Source: Hymenochaete sp. R1 (Eukaryota; Basidiomycota; Agaricomycetes; Hymenochaetales; Hymenochaetaceae). From it: DNA of 64,000 bases. The position numbers and the translations under genes are program-made. Below, piece after piece: positions 9,816-23,837 of this stretch. The stretch lies in NCBI GenBank assembly GCA_019400425.1, contig JAFREE010000001.1:124001-188000 (forward strand), in the 5' to 3' direction. Numbering within the stretch: position 1 is the stretch's first letter; each line of letters begins with the position of its first letter. The notes beneath the pieces are model-generated. The model searched no databases and was not told where the DNA came from. It saw only the letters and a program-made list of their open reading frames with translations.

Positions 9816-12364
9816 CTACCATTTTAACCACTCCCCATACGCATTTGGTCGTTCCCCCCGGATGTAGCCTTCGAACGTTCGTTTCAGCACGGTAGCCCAG
9901 TCCAGATCACGTTTATCGTCCGCAACGAAGTCTTCATAATCTATGTCGGAGTCGTCATCCACTGGCTTGCCATCGGAAGCCGCTTTCAATGCTGCACGAG
10001 CCTGGCGCTCGCCATTGGCGAAACGAGGCCCGAGGTCAGGGAAGTTGCGCGAAGGGTCAAAGGGTTTCCACCTGAGATGAGATTAATAAGTTTAAATAAA
10101 AGAAGATCTCCCCAAACTATTCTTACCAGAAATTATGGAAATGATAAGAATATGCACCACGGAAGAAACCGTCAAATCCAAGTGCCTGAGGTGCTGCGCT
10201 TTCCTGAAGGGGAGTATCGAAGAAGTCCTCAAACCTACGAAGAATTGCATTCAGCACAAGCAACGATATACCAATAGCACAGGATGCAAATAGAGCACAC
10301 TCACGCCGTGAAATAAGGCTGGGGAGGCCTATCTCTTTGGAAATACTCAGTATTCAGCCAGGCCGAGTCAAAGAGCGCGTCTGGTAGGCGAAGAAGCAAG
10401 TCCTCCATGAACGAATCCTTTGCGTATTTTGACACCGTCATCGGATGAAAATCGAGCCAATTCTTCAACGAGGTTCTGAACAAGAACGTTCCCAACGCAG
10501 AACCCTTATTAAGATGCAGGACGGCTGTATTGTAGGTTTCCAAACGCGACCAGCGATAAGCAAAGGCACCTTTCCAGCCCCATAATTCTTCCCAATCCCG
10601 AAGTATGAGGGTATCTGCATCCAAATAGATGCCACCGAATCGGTGACAGAGGACGAACCGTGCCATATCCGACAAGATGACAGAAAGACGATCGTATGAA
10701 GACGAGGAGGATGAGCCAAGCCGGTTAAGCATATCTTCGTTGTCCGCTTTAACAGGCGTAGACTCCGGAGGGGGTCCAGTTCCATTATCGCCATCACCCT
10801 CACTTTCCTCGTGAACCTCCTGTGACGTAGTTTCCTCTTTCTTTCCGGGTACCTTGTAGATGTGGCCACCAGAGTTAAACAGAGTCTCCTGCAAAGCCCG
10901 CCATTCCTCCTTCAGTTCTGGAATTCCGTCCAGTTGCTCCGTCGTATTCCACATCTTGAACTGAATGACATCCTTAAAACGGGGATGGAGGAACGGCGAT
11001 GCCCAGGGATTTTTCTTCAACGACTCGAACATCTCACGACGTGCACTCGGATTCGGGACAGCTGCTGCAGGACCAGGGTTGATCCACATCCAGAATTGTG
11101 GTCGACAGACCTTCCCGTCCTGCTGCTCGGCACCTTCATGGAGACCAACGTTTTGAGTGAATAGGTAAGAGAGGAGCGCAAGATACGGCTTGTCCGTAAA
11201 CGGACCAGTCCAGAACATATGGAAAACTCGAGGGTGGTCAGGGTCGCAAGGACTGTCCAACTGTTCAAATCTCTTATATTCCATAGGCTCGCGCAAGTTT
11301 ATTGGGCCTTCCCAATCTACACCCGACTTCCTTGTCAAACCAGCGTTCGGATTAGCTTGGTTGGCCTCCTGCACTTTCTCACGGACGCTTTCCGCTGCCC
11401 ATGGGTTATATGTAGCATGATCAGCTGCATTGGCCGAACCGTTCTGCAAATCGCCTTGCTCGAGGTAGATGTACTTCCATTCGTCCATCTTTCCACGCCT
11501 TACACGCTTCCCGTTGTCCAACCCGGCACCGAGTCGAAGAACTTCCAAACAATCGCGCACATACTGCGGAATTTAGTCAACTACCCCATTCCACGCTAGA
11601 TTCAGTGAGCGGAATTGACACGTACTTTGCCCTCGCTAAAGTCACAGTTATCCATCACGATGTCAAGGTCAATCACGGAACCGGGAACGGGACGCGGCGG
11701 ATACGCAACGCTGGGCGGTCTAGCCTGAATGTCGAGATAGACACGCTTCGAGCCAATGCCTTTGGTAGTCTGTACAATTTGCTTCGGCGGGGGTCTAAAC
11801 CGCGATGGGAGAGTTGGTTTTTTGGGAGGAGGTAAGGCGGGATTGATGATTTCCTCAGTCATCGCTATCTGTGCTGGTACTGTTGTACACCGCACGTTAG
11901 CATTCCGCACATACCCTGTTACGGAGGAATCAAAACCACGTACATTTTCGCCTGCTAGGGTAATGCCCACTCGCTATTTCCCATTCGTATATTTTTCGCA
12001 AGTCCTCACGCTGGAACACGAGCGTGCTGTCGTTCGGGAATGGTGTGGGCCATTTTTGCTCCTCCGATCCGAAACGCTTGGCGAGTGCGAAAACCGTCCA
12101 GAGGACCGTTACAATCCCAAGTAGTATCACCAAACACCCGCGCTTGCGACCGAATCGTGATATAGCAGAGTGATAGACGCGTGGGGGTATTGGGACGGGA
12201 AGTCTGAGCTGGCGGCCTGGTACGCCTGGTATCGGAAAATAAAATGTCGTGAAAAGCCCGCCAGACTGGGATCGGCCGTTCGAGTGGGCCTTTTCTGAGA
12301 CGGCAGAAGAGTAGGAAGGTAAGGGTGATACACGGCCCTTTGGCCTATGTGAGTTGAGGGCCAT
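9816..12364 (-). CDS. GT32-type glycosyltransferase with DXD motif, type II membrane protein
   Basis: This is probably a Golgi glycosyltransferase of the GT32 (Och1/Sur1-like) group. The start at 12364 opens a roughly 75-residue Pro/Arg-rich cytosolic tail, then one membrane segment (CLVILLGIVTVLWTVFAL), as in type II Golgi enzymes. The luminal part has a FHMFWTGPF strand, and the catalytic DXD signature lies in GGIYLDADTLIL near 10610-10650, followed by RWSRLETYNTAVLHL. C-terminal exons encode GFFRGAYSYHFHN-type sequence and finish with GEWLKW. There are at least five exons: 12364 to 11994, about 11918-11629, about 11560-10302, about 10235-10130 and about 10075-9816. The first intron has a GTACGT donor and a GCTAAC branch. 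A roughly 40-residue acidic Ser/Gly insert precedes the DXD region. The sugar donor and acceptor cannot be told from sequence. Confidence 0.85.
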
Positions 12365-13037
12365 GGGGGGATGGAAGTGGGTAGGTAAGGAGTGTAGGTG
12401 AGGAGAGATGCGTGAGAGGGCTCGGTGGTGTAAGATGGAAACGGCGGCTGTGGGCGAGGTCAAAGGACTATTAACACAACAATCAATGTTGGAGAGTAGC
12501 GAGAGCTATATGTCCGTTATCGTCGCCGTTGTCGTCGTTGTCGTCGCTGTCGACCACCGGATGATGGTGCGGGAGCGTAGAGCGTAGAGCAAGTGAATAA
12601 GTAGAAGAGGATCTTTGATTCGAAGCCAAGTCCACCCCCGTCGAAGTCGAGACCCTTCCTTTCCCTCGAACACGTCAAACGCCGTATATGGAAAGCCGCC
12701 TTCCGAACAAAGTAGATGATCGGCGTTTATTTTTCCACGAGCCATCATCAGAATTCCCGAAGATAAAGATTCAAAAACCTCAGACAGTTCAGCTAGACCC
12801 GCTTTCACACCAAGGAAGGACTTGGATCGCATCACTAAGACAGACAGCATAGAAAAGTTTCAGCTCTTCAATTTATAGGACAATTATTCAAAGATCGGGC
12901 AGGCAGCATCACTGCACAAAACTCCAGAATCAAGTAAATCTATTTTTGAGACGCAAAGACTACAGCAGCATGCATAAATTCAAAGCATTTAAAGGTAAAA
13001 TACACCCATGTTTCGCTCTTCTGCCCACTCCAGACAT
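12365..13037. other. Intergenic: upstream of glycosyltransferase, downstream of pyruvate kinase
   Basis: It contains the glycosyltransferase 5' region, with an imperfect GTC/GTT trinucleotide run near 12512-12550. A 114-codon minus ORF (12850-12506) starts with ATG but ends in a Thr run encoded by that repeat and resembles nothing I know. I treat it as chance. Confidence 0.4.
12512..12550. repeat. Imperfect GTC/GTT trinucleotide repeat
   Basis: A run of GTCGTC, GTTGTC and GTCGCT triplets lies about 150 bp upstream of the glycosyltransferase start. It is a simple-sequence tract of unknown role. Confidence 0.6.
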
Positions 13038-15410
<2,373 letters not shown>

Positions 15411-16777
15411 GATCCTCTGTACCTGATCTACCATTTTTGGATGTACGGCAATCGTGGTCAGCTACTGCGATTTGGAGATGGTGGATGGGGGAGATGAAGG
15501 TAAGAGCCAAAGGATGGGTGAGGAATGAAACGCGAAGAGGCGGAATGTGGCGAAAAGCTACCCCCAACGGAGAGACGCGCACAAAATCACGGAAGGGATC
15601 TCTACACGATCGGAATCGGAAACGAAGGATGAAAGCCCCTTTTTAAATCGCAATCGTCAGAGACTTGGTCTATCGGATTGAGACCAGACGAGGTACAAGT
15701 GGAGGTAGGACGGGGCTTAAGATTGGGGATTGTGGTGAATTTTCCCGTCCACCTCGAGGGCCTTAAGCTTAAGAAGCTTCCGGGAGAGGTTAGACGACGT
15801 ATGAGCACTACTGTCACCTATCACTCAGACCTCCTACTGCTGTCAAGGCCAAGGAGCCAAGGGCATCGCTCGTCGCGTCCGACTAGCAATGTAGTTTGCC
15901 CATAACATTTCCTAGGAGACCACCAACACATATTCGCATCGCGGAGCACCTGCGTGGGGAAGCGCGCCAACCCGATCCAACCCCCGTTTCCCATGCCAGC
16001 CGCTTCACATCCAGAACAGCTGAGGGGCAAAAGAAGATCGATATGGATATACTCACGTAATGTAGGAATAGAGGTTCTGTGTAAGGTCGAGCGGAAATTC
16101 AGAAGCAAGCAACGAGCCTTCCTCCTCAGAACGCGTAAAGACTTGCTCACTGTATGCGCCGATCCTTGGAGAGGGCATAGGGTCAAGTCGACGTCACCAA
16201 AGTGTAGCGAATGAGATTCATCACTTTACACGGAATCTTTTTTTACGTCGGTGCATAAAATCAACCATATATACCTGCAAAATGATAAGAACACACAATG
16301 AAAGTCGAAGTCGTAGTAATGCCACGCATTCCCATTCCCCTGAAGCAACAATACTAATAAAGAAACGGATAACGAAAGAGCAAGGTACTAGTACATGTAC
16401 GAGGACAAAATCGAAATCGAAGAAGAAAAAACCCGCTGAACGCGTAAAAGACGGTAAAACTGAACGAACAGGATCAATAAACTGGGAGGGACAGGAGAAA
16501 AAAACGATCATCCGGAAAGCGAGACAAGAATAAGACTGCAAGCTACTATGGGCCACCCAGAGAGTTCATAATGGTTGGAAAGATCAGATAAAAAGAATAA
16601 AGGATAAACCCACTCATAAATCACGGCGAAGCAAATAAAATAATAAGACGAAGGGAGTGACGTTAGTAGTTTTTATTCAACCGTGTCAACAGCGATAAAA
16701 GCATGACACAAAGAAAAAGCCCCGGTTTTCACGTCGACGCCTTGGTTTGCACCTCGTGCTCGCATTCGTCCAAACTA
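15411..16777. other. Intergenic: pyruvate kinase promoter and 3' flank of CSL gene
   Basis: It lies between two minus-strand genes. It should hold the pyruvate kinase 5' region and the 3' UTR of the CSL gene. Short ORFs at 15821-16186 and 16282-16533 are compositionally odd (Lys/Ser runs from A/G-rich DNA), and I do not support them as genes. I see no RNA gene. Confidence 0.5.
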
Positions 16778-19224
16778 TTACATGACTTTGAGCGTCCACC
16801 CTTGCAAATTGCCATCCATAGAAGCAGCCGCAGCAGCCGAAATCATCCAATCAGGTTGTACCTGGGGCTGTCCGGGCGAACTTTGATTGATGCTGACGTA
16901 GAGATTGTCGAGAGCTATTGTTCGTCCACTGTGATACCCAATCCCATCTGCACCCCGTATGAATAGCAACGGCAGACTTCGTCCGACAAAGTTCAATTGG
17001 TTATGTTGCCCGTTTCCTTCTGTCGAAGTAGCGCCTGTTGTCGCAGAATCAGGAGGCGGGTTGGCAGACGTAGCAGTGGGCGGAGGAGCTTCGGGCTGCG
17101 GTCCCTCGCCATTGCGAGCGATGTCATTTTGCAGAGCTTTCATGATTTCTTGTATAGGGGGAAGGTCGACGAGAATATTTGTATGTAGTGGTCCAGGTGA
17201 CATGAAAGGAGGATGTGGCGGAGCAGGAGGCAGAAGATTTTGAGCCGCCAGACTCGCTGCTTGCGCGAATCCGCCAGGTTGACTTGGCGGTGGACTTCCT
17301 TCTCCGCCTCCATGTGTCTGAGGCTCGTAAAAGGGTGCAATATTGGTGAGGGGACCTGTCGGTGGAGCGTTACACACACGATGGGGGAGTGGCCCTATGT
17401 CACCTAGCCATATCTCAAGAGGAGACCTGTGTCCAGTCTTCGGATTATTGTAGAAGAACGAGGACACAGTAAGATCGAGAGTGTGGTTTGGAACGCGGTA
17501 AATGGGGGCCTGGAATAATGTCGGAAATGGGGTGATAGACATTTCGGGGATTTTGTCATTCTGACCGAGCGCGTCAAAGAAAGTGTATTGGAATTTTGCT
17601 GGAAAACTTCTCAATAACGGGTTTCGAGCCAAAAGCAAAGACACTCACAAATTCCGACTATTGTCCAACAGAGGTAATCGTCCACTTCATCATACACAGT
17701 AACAGTCCCATCGTCAGACCTGTCTTCCTTCAACCGAGGGGGAGAAAACAGTAAATGATGAGTACCAGAGTTTCCAGTGGTAGCAGTGGCTGATCCGCCC
17801 GGAGTACTGGGTACAGGACCTGCAGCACTTAAATAGTGTCGCGAGCCATCTGTATTCACTCTTTGGAGAGCAATCTTCTGCATTTGACTGACGGGCCCTC
17901 CTTCATCATTTGATATCCTACTTTTGTCTACCTTCTTTATGAAAAGAGGCGCTGTCGCAATGCCGGTCATCGAGTCCGAGAGGATGATTTCGGAGCCGTA
18001 AGTAACGGGTTGGGGGGATCCTATGGGCGGGGCATCCGGACCTCTCTGGATTACGTTCACGTTGAACGCAGACCAGAGTACGTTACTTGCGCACAGGTGG
18101 GTATTTTCGATCGTCATATACTTCGTCCGTACTGTCTGCGAGTTAATGCGGTTGAAGAGCGAGACCGGCCCACCGGCAAGGATACAAGAAGCAATATTGC
18201 GCGTTTTGGCTGTCTTCTTTGATGGTTTCGAGATGATAGTTACGGGAGCCGATTCAAACACCGCCCACGGTTGGGGGCCATTCGGAGACGAGACGTTAGG
18301 TATCGGCGGGGGTGAAATTTGTAAGGAGAGATTGAAACTCTTTGCTTTGGCAGCTCCGGTAACGTGCAAGAATTTGAATGCAGCAGTAGCATTCTGGTCG
18401 AGGGGAACAACTGCCTCTGGGCCCTTTTCTCCGTTCTCGCCAATGATACTCATAGCAAGTTTTTGGTCGGGTATAGACCCATATGGACCCTCCACACGGA
18501 CGAGAGGGGGCGGGGTCAGGAATCGTTTCTCACTGCCGTATGACTTCTGGGCTACTGCGGCATGAAGGCACACTACAGTCGTCATGTTGACAATCCTGTC
18601 TGCCTCTTCTACATGAGTGACGTGCTCCTGCACGGTTCGCCTTATCTTTGCATGCGAGTCATTCTCGTCCGTGTCCTCTAATCTCCGCTTACTACTGGAG
18701 GGCTAAATGCAGAGAAGCGCGCCAGTAGAATGCGCGTATGCGGAAAGTAAATGGGAGACGCGTCAGTTAGGGCGTCAAAATACTAGAGGGACGCGTACCT
18801 GGCCATTTGAACGCGTAGGGTCGGGAGTCTGAGGCTGCGACGGATTCCCTATTGACCATACTGTATCTTGACCATTCTCCTTGCGCTGGGCACTTGCGAG
18901 TATGGTTTGAATAGCCATTTGGGCTTGCTGCTGTACGGTGGGGGAAAGGGGGGGATGATCATCAACAGTGCCAGAAGTCGCCGGAGGTTGTGCTGAACCC
19001 GGTCTGGAGATGTCGTGAGAAGTAGGGAGCTTGTCTGGAGGTGAAGCAGGAGGATCGTTTGGAGGAGCCGGGGAGGCTGAGAGAGTGTTGGTTATGAGAT
19101 AAAAATCCTGTTGGGCGACCGAGTCGGTGATGTCTGGCTGGTCTGCCATACGGTGGACATAAGTGTCTGAGTTGTTATGGATAAGGTCAGAGTTAACGAA
19201 ATCCTGAACATGAATGGTCCGCAT
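16778..19224 (-). CDS. CSL: CSL (CBF1/RBP-J/Su(H)/LAG-1) family transcription factor
   Basis: CSL proteins are DNA-binding transcription factors. In animals they act with Notch, while fungi have CSL without Notch (for example fission yeast Cbf11 and Cbf12). Three exons: 19224-18799, about 18711-17654 and about 17595-16778. The N-terminal 140 residues are Pro/Ser/Gln-rich. The Rel-homology DNA-binding part contains LHAAVAQKSYGSEKRFLTPPP, close to the canonical segment that contacts DNA. The beta-trefoil part contains GGPVSLFNRINSQTVRTKYM, followed by an ASNVLWSAF strand. The C-terminal IPT-like part starts with KFQYTFFDALG and has PLEIWLGDIGP. It is interrupted by a roughly 130-residue Pro/Gly/Ala-rich insertion before the last strands (NFVGRSLPLLFIRG). 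The start at 19224 is the first ATG; Met at 19149 is an alternative. Confidence 0.9.
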
Positions 19225-19782
19225 CTGCCTGAGGTACTTAAGACCTGGGAAACTCTAGACGTGAGGGACGGGTCGCTTCCAAACGGTCGTGGGGAAGTGA
19301 GCGTGTGAATGAACAAGACGAGGTCTCACTCGGGTTCGTTTTTTATCCTAATACATTACGTAAACATACAATACAATACAATACAACACACAGTTATAGT
19401 TAATACAACCAAGTAATAAATGACATGTTCATAAATACATCGACATCGGAGTCGTCCTCTACACTATAAAATACATCGAAGAGTACAGAGAATATGTCTG
19501 CAGACCGAGTCGGAGAGAATAAAAAAATATATTCGTGTTTCTTTTTGTGGGAGTTTGTTCAACTCTCTTTTCCTCTTCAACGCTGGACAAACCAACGGCC
19601 CGCCCCGTCCTTCATCCCAACGTTCCTAAACACCCTCCTCCTCCTTCTCTTTTCAACCCCCTATCCCTTCATCCTTCTACCCACCCAACAATGCAGTTCC
19701 TGTCCCAGTTCCTTCCCACGCACACGCCTTCGGTGCTTATTTTATTTCATCACAGGCTCATTAGAATCACCACATCAGAGAC
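19225..19782. other. Intergenic upstream of CSL gene
   Basis: This is the 5' flank of the CSL gene and the 3' flank of the next minus-strand gene. It contains the ATACA pentanucleotide repeat listed separately and a CT/CA-rich stretch. No gene is supported. Confidence 0.5.
19366..19390. repeat. ATACA pentanucleotide tandem repeat
   Basis: Four exact ATACA units plus a degenerate fifth lie about 140 bp upstream of the CSL start codon. It is a short microsatellite. Confidence 0.8.
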
Positions 19783-20865
19783 TCAATCCGTGGGAGAGAA
19801 TAGAATTCCCAGCGAGTCCGAGGACCTCTGCTTTATCCCCAGACTGGGTCCAACCGTCGTCGTGCTCAGCCCCAACAGCTCACGCTCGGACGCGGTCCGC
19901 CGCGACTGGAGCGCCTCCAGCAGGCTATCGGCATCAAAGGGCTCCCGCTCGGCCTTTTCCCGAACCTCGGTCGCGTTCCAGATTGCACCCGCATGAGTAT
20001 TGATGACTGCGTCGTCGTTGTCGTTGTCGCCATCTTCTTCTTCAAGTTCTTCTCCGTCTTCATTCCTCTCTTCCACAATTCCCCAGTTTGCGCCAAAGTT
20101 TAATCTCCGCAGGAAGGATGGAACACGCGCTGGATCACCGGGCCCAGTTTATAAATGCAATGGAAATATAAAAATAAGTTAGTTCCCGTGTGCAACACTG
20201 ATTGGTAAGAGAAGGAAACGGAACACATTAAATCGCAATGTCCGCTTCCGCCGACGTAGGAAGACAGCTGGATTAGGGGATATTAGGAGAAATAACGTAC
20301 CCAAACCTAGAATCCCGACCGTGCTTTCTTTCCGAATGACCTCCCGAGCATAATCGTCTAAAGCGCCCATCGACAATGAACGGGATGGAGGAGCACCAAA
20401 AGCAGAGAGTGTAGCTTTGGATCCAACGGACGACTGCGCTGCGCCACTGTATCCTACCCCTCCATCCATGCTTCTATGCATAAATCTAGTGTTTCTCTCC
20501 TCCACTGCACTATGAATTTGTAAATCTGGTGGTGGAAGAGCTTCTGGTTCCGGACTTTGAATTGCCCAATCAACAGGATGTGCAGATGATGGCGACCCGG
20601 GCCTCGAGGGAAAGAAGCCGGCTAGGCTAAATGGGTCTTCACGCTCGGTATGCCGGGGAGTTACGAGGGGTGAATAAGACGCGTGAGGGCTTCCGAGTGC
20701 CATGAAGTCGGCGACTTGGAGATCCAATTCTTGCAGAGCTGGCTTCGCTGCATCTTTAGCGTCTGAGACGGTCCTGGAGAGCCCTTGCTTTGAATGGATG
20801 CGTGACACGTTTGCAAGAGGTGTAGGCGCGGTTTTAGAGCGCTGGGTCGCAGAAAGCGTCGACAT
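19783..20865 (-). CDS. Conserved-looking hypothetical protein with acidic tract
   Basis: I do not recognise this protein. Exon 1 runs from ATG 20865 to about 20300 and ends in GILGLG. A GTACGT donor is followed by an intron of about 165 nt containing a CTAAC branch. Exon 2 starts with ARVPSFLRRLNFGANWG and ends at 19783, in phase. The product is about 300 residues. Residues 1-190 are Ser/Pro/Ala-rich with a Pro-rich centre. DDYAREVIRKE and FLRRLNFGANWG are the most structured-looking parts. Next is a Glu/Asp-rich run (EELEEEDGDNDND), then a helix with REPFDADSLLEALQSRR. There are no membrane segments. Function is unknown. The gene is divergent from the PPR gene. Confidence 0.6.
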
Positions 20866-21541
20866 TTTGGATTGGTTGCGTGGATTGAACAGTTAAAGTC
20901 AGAGGGCGTCTGGTTTCATAAATAGTCTTGATGACGGTCTAATATATGGAGTTGTAGGAGTTGGAGAAGAAAAAGTTGGGGAAAGCTAAAGTCAGATGGG
21001 CCTTGAATCTGCCCCACTCCTTCGAAATCTGGGCGGGGTTGGTCTCGGTCGACCGAAAGAAGAAGCTGCGTGCGCGGGATCCCGGGAACTTTGTCACGGG
21101 ATTTTCCGTGTCTACCAAGAACTTCTCGAAGATCTGTATGCAACCATCTGCAGATTCACACATACGATGCAGACCTCGAAAGTGGAGTAAAGCCATTCAA
21201 GACATCCGAAACTATTCGATAATCTGAAAAATTGGGGCCGAACACCACAAGGACACTGGCGTTCCCAGACTTACCGTAGCCCCTTTAAGTGCTTCAAATA
21301 GAGATCCCACAAACTTTTGAAACAGAAGACAGGGCCTGGTCGTGCTTCTTATTTTATGCCCTATCACGGCTGTGTCAATCATATGGGTCAAAAAGAGGAG
21401 CGGAAAGGAGTTTGGAAGGTCGTGGCTTTGGGATGAAGCTTAAGCACGCTCGGCGTCCCGCGCATAACCGGTTGTGCCGATCACTTCCGAGGCCGAAACG
21501 CGCTCAAACCGACTTTTCCCCTCATCCTGGTGGTGTCGTAG
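20866..21541. other. Divergent intergenic region before the PPR gene
   Basis: This should hold the promoters of the acidic hypothetical protein (-) and the PPR protein (+). A minus ORF from ATG 21196 to 20939 encodes 85 residues with mostly C-ending codons (KFPGSRARSFFFRS, AHLTLAFPNFFFSN) but matches no family I know. I leave it uncalled. Confidence 0.4.
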
Positions 21542-23764
21542 ATGAAGCAAGCCACTTTTCGACGGACAAAGACGCATCCACTTTTGCTCGATTTCCTTGC
21601 ACCTCGTCTCTTATCCCAATCACACCCTCAAAGACCCGTTCTATGTCATCGACAAACGATCGGAAAACCTTCTCTCATCTCTACTGTACGGTCGCGACCT
21701 GCGGAATCCAGTCGCAAGATCAATTTTGACAGCGTAGAAGAAAATACCAGCATACCCAATCTTCTAGGCTTGATTCGTGATGATGCGTCAAAGGGGGAAG
21801 TAATGAAAGTATGGTCGACACATGAACGGCTGCAGCGAAATACATGGTTCTCCGTCAACGCGCAAAACTATGGCCCCGTAACCCGTATGGTCCTCTCAGC
21901 CTTTTCCGATATTGCAAAGCGCAACAAACATTCAAAGGAGGATCTTGAGGCACTCGAGGAGCTTGCATTTCCGTGCGCAGCGGTCGGCAGCTCGGAAGGT
22001 CTTCGTCAGATGCTCGTATGGTATCTCGCCCTTAAAGATGTTGATACGGTTCTCAGGTTGTACCAGCGATTCGAGCAGACGACCTTGAAATTGAACACCG
22101 AATATCTCTCGGATATGACGAAAGAGAATAGTAATACGGGCATCGTTGACACAGCACCTGGGGAGCCCGACATGCTATCAGGGAGTGGCAACACTACTGG
22201 CAGTCCTTTGCCCATTCTACAAATTTCGACGATAGCTATTGCGGCACATGCTCTACAAAACTCTTTCTCAGATGCGCTACAAGTAGCTCTAACGCATAGT
22301 CAATGGAGGATTCCGTTTGCACTGGTCACGGAACTGGAGCGCAACATACGGGATTGTGGAGGTGGCTTGACCCCGATCATCGTTGCGCGAATACGAGCGT
22401 ACTGCGAATCTGCAGGCATGGCGAGGCTAGCACAACGGCCTGAGGCTCTCAAAGCTCATCTGCGCAATATTCTTGACTCAAAAGACAGCAACAAGCTACT
22501 GGACAAGACTGTCCGTTTGCTCTTTGACGGACTCGAAGGACAGTTTCCTTGGGCGGCGAGGAGAGAAGAGAAGTCCATTCAAAGACCTGTAATCGTCAAG
22601 GAGAAGGTCTGGGCATATCTTATCAATGCTTTAATTACTACGAGGAAGGAGTCTGTCGCTCAGTCGGTATGGGCAAAACTCATCGAACTCGATATTACGC
22701 CGGGTGTTTCGATGTGGAATGCCCTTTTGGAAGGTTACCGGGATACGCATCAGTACCAAAAGCTACTCAATGCCTGGAAGCTCATGGATCAACAGAAAAT
22801 CCGACACGACGCTGCGTCTTACACGGCTCTGATAGGCTGTCAGTTCAACCAAAGGATGTGCACTAGTGCTTTCAACTCGTTCGAGGATTTCAGGAGTTCA
22901 GCGATCCGGGAAGACAGAGTACTAGTCTTTAACACGGTTCTCCATGGTCTTCTGGCGGACAAAGACATTGCTGGTGCGACGAAACTCTTGTCGGAAATGA
23001 AAACCCACGGACCCCGACCAGACACCGTTTCTTTCAACACGTTGCTCAAGTTTTATGGACGCAGAGGCGATTTACGTGGCCTCGCGTCAACAGTCCATGA
23101 TCAGTTCGAGAGTGGCATCGAACCCGACGTGTACACGTTCACGACCATTCTTAATGGAATGCTCAAAGCCGGTGTTCAAAATGCGACTGAGCAGCTGCTC
23201 GTGCTTATGACGAAGATGGGCGTGAAGCAGAACGTTGCAACGTACAGTACACTCATCGAGGCACAGATAAGCGAAGGCACCTTAGGAGGCATCCAGTCCG
23301 CCTGGAAGGTGCTCCAGGAAATGGAGATGCGGAAGGACCTACAACCGAACATTGTCACGTACACGTCTTTCCTGTACGGCCTACACAAGAGTCAGGCAGT
23401 AGTGGGTACGTCGATGGTGGCCAACATCACCGATCAAGTGGTAAATAGAATACGAAGGCGTGGGATGCGGCTCAGAATTGGGATCTACCACATTTTGCTC
23501 AAATCGTCGTTGGAGAACCTTGAAGCTGAAGGGTTAGAAACATTCAAGAGATATTATGACATGATGGTTAAGGACGGGGTACCGTTCTGGCACGATACAT
23601 GGTATATTATACTGAAGGGATTAATTCGGAGAGAGGAGTGGGCGTTGGCGAGTAGGATGAAGGGAGAAATGCTGGCCATGGACTTTAAACCGATGTGGGG
23701 AGTAGAGGACATGGCCAGGGAGATAGCGGTGTGGGAAGCGAGCAAAGGTCTGAGCCGGTCATGA
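21542..23764 (+). CDS. Pentatricopeptide repeat (PPR) protein, probably mitochondrial
   Basis: PPR proteins bind organellar RNA and act in its stability, processing or translation. This is a single 740-residue exon with no intron, unusual among its neighbours. The N-terminus is rich in Arg, Ser, Leu and Thr and has no acidic residue in its first 45, as expected for a mitochondrial presequence. From about residue 350 there is a run of degenerate 35-residue repeats: VWAYLINALITT, MWNALLEGYRDT, SYTALIGCQFNQ, VFNTVLHGLLAD, SFNTLLKFYGRRG, TFTTILNGMLKAG, TYSTLIEAQIS, TYTSFLYGLHKS. Spacing and the pattern T-Y/F-x-x-L-I fit P-class PPRs, with at least eight repeats. It has no editing or SMR domain. 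The RNA target cannot be read from sequence. The 3' end converges on the Mim2-like gene 74 bp away. Confidence 0.92.
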   Translation: MKQATFRRTKTHPLLLDFLAPRLLSQSHPQRPVLCHRQTIGKPSLISTVRSRPAESSRKINFDSVEENTSIPNLLGLIRDDASKGEVMKVWSTHERLQRNTWFSVNAQNYGPVTRMVLSAFSDIAKRNKHSKEDLEALEELAFPCAAVGSSEGLRQMLVWYLALKDVDTVLRLYQRFEQTTLKLNTEYLSDMTKENSNTGIVDTAPGEPDMLSGSGNTTGSPLPILQISTIAIAAHALQNSFSDALQVALTHSQWRIPFALVTELERNIRDCGGGLTPIIVARIRAYCESAGMARLAQRPEALKAHLRNILDSKDSNKLLDKTVRLLFDGLEGQFPWAARREEKSIQRPVIVKEKVWAYLINALITTRKESVAQSVWAKLIELDITPGVSMWNALLEGYRDTHQYQKLLNAWKLMDQQKIRHDAASYTALIGCQFNQRMCTSAFNSFEDFRSSAIREDRVLVFNTVLHGLLADKDIAGATKLLSEMKTHGPRPDTVSFNTLLKFYGRRGDLRGLASTVHDQFESGIEPDVYTFTTILNGMLKAGVQNATEQLLVLMTKMGVKQNVATYSTLIEAQISEGTLGGIQSAWKVLQEMEMRKDLQPNIVTYTSFLYGLHKSQAVVGTSMVANITDQVVNRIRRRGMRLRIGIYHILLKSSLENLEAEGLETFKRYYDMMVKDGVPFWHDTWYIILKGLIRREEWALASRMKGEMLAMDFKPMWGVEDMAREIAVWEASKGLSRS

Positions 23765-23837
23765 GGTTCTTGTGTTGAACGTAATTTCATCTTCCACTGT
23801 CCATTCGTCACATTTATTCTATTATTCTAAGGTTGGG

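Noticed and set aside
12506..12850. 114-codon minus ORF
   Set aside because: No family motif, it ends in a Thr run from a trinucleotide repeat, and it sits in a promoter region.
16282..16533. Lys/Ser-rich plus ORF
   Set aside because: Composition comes from A/G-rich DNA downstream of the CSL gene; no conserved motif.
19494..20003. Plus ORFs of 150-170 codons
   Set aside because: They are opposite the second exon of the minus-strand acidic protein, whose phase and composition are better supported.
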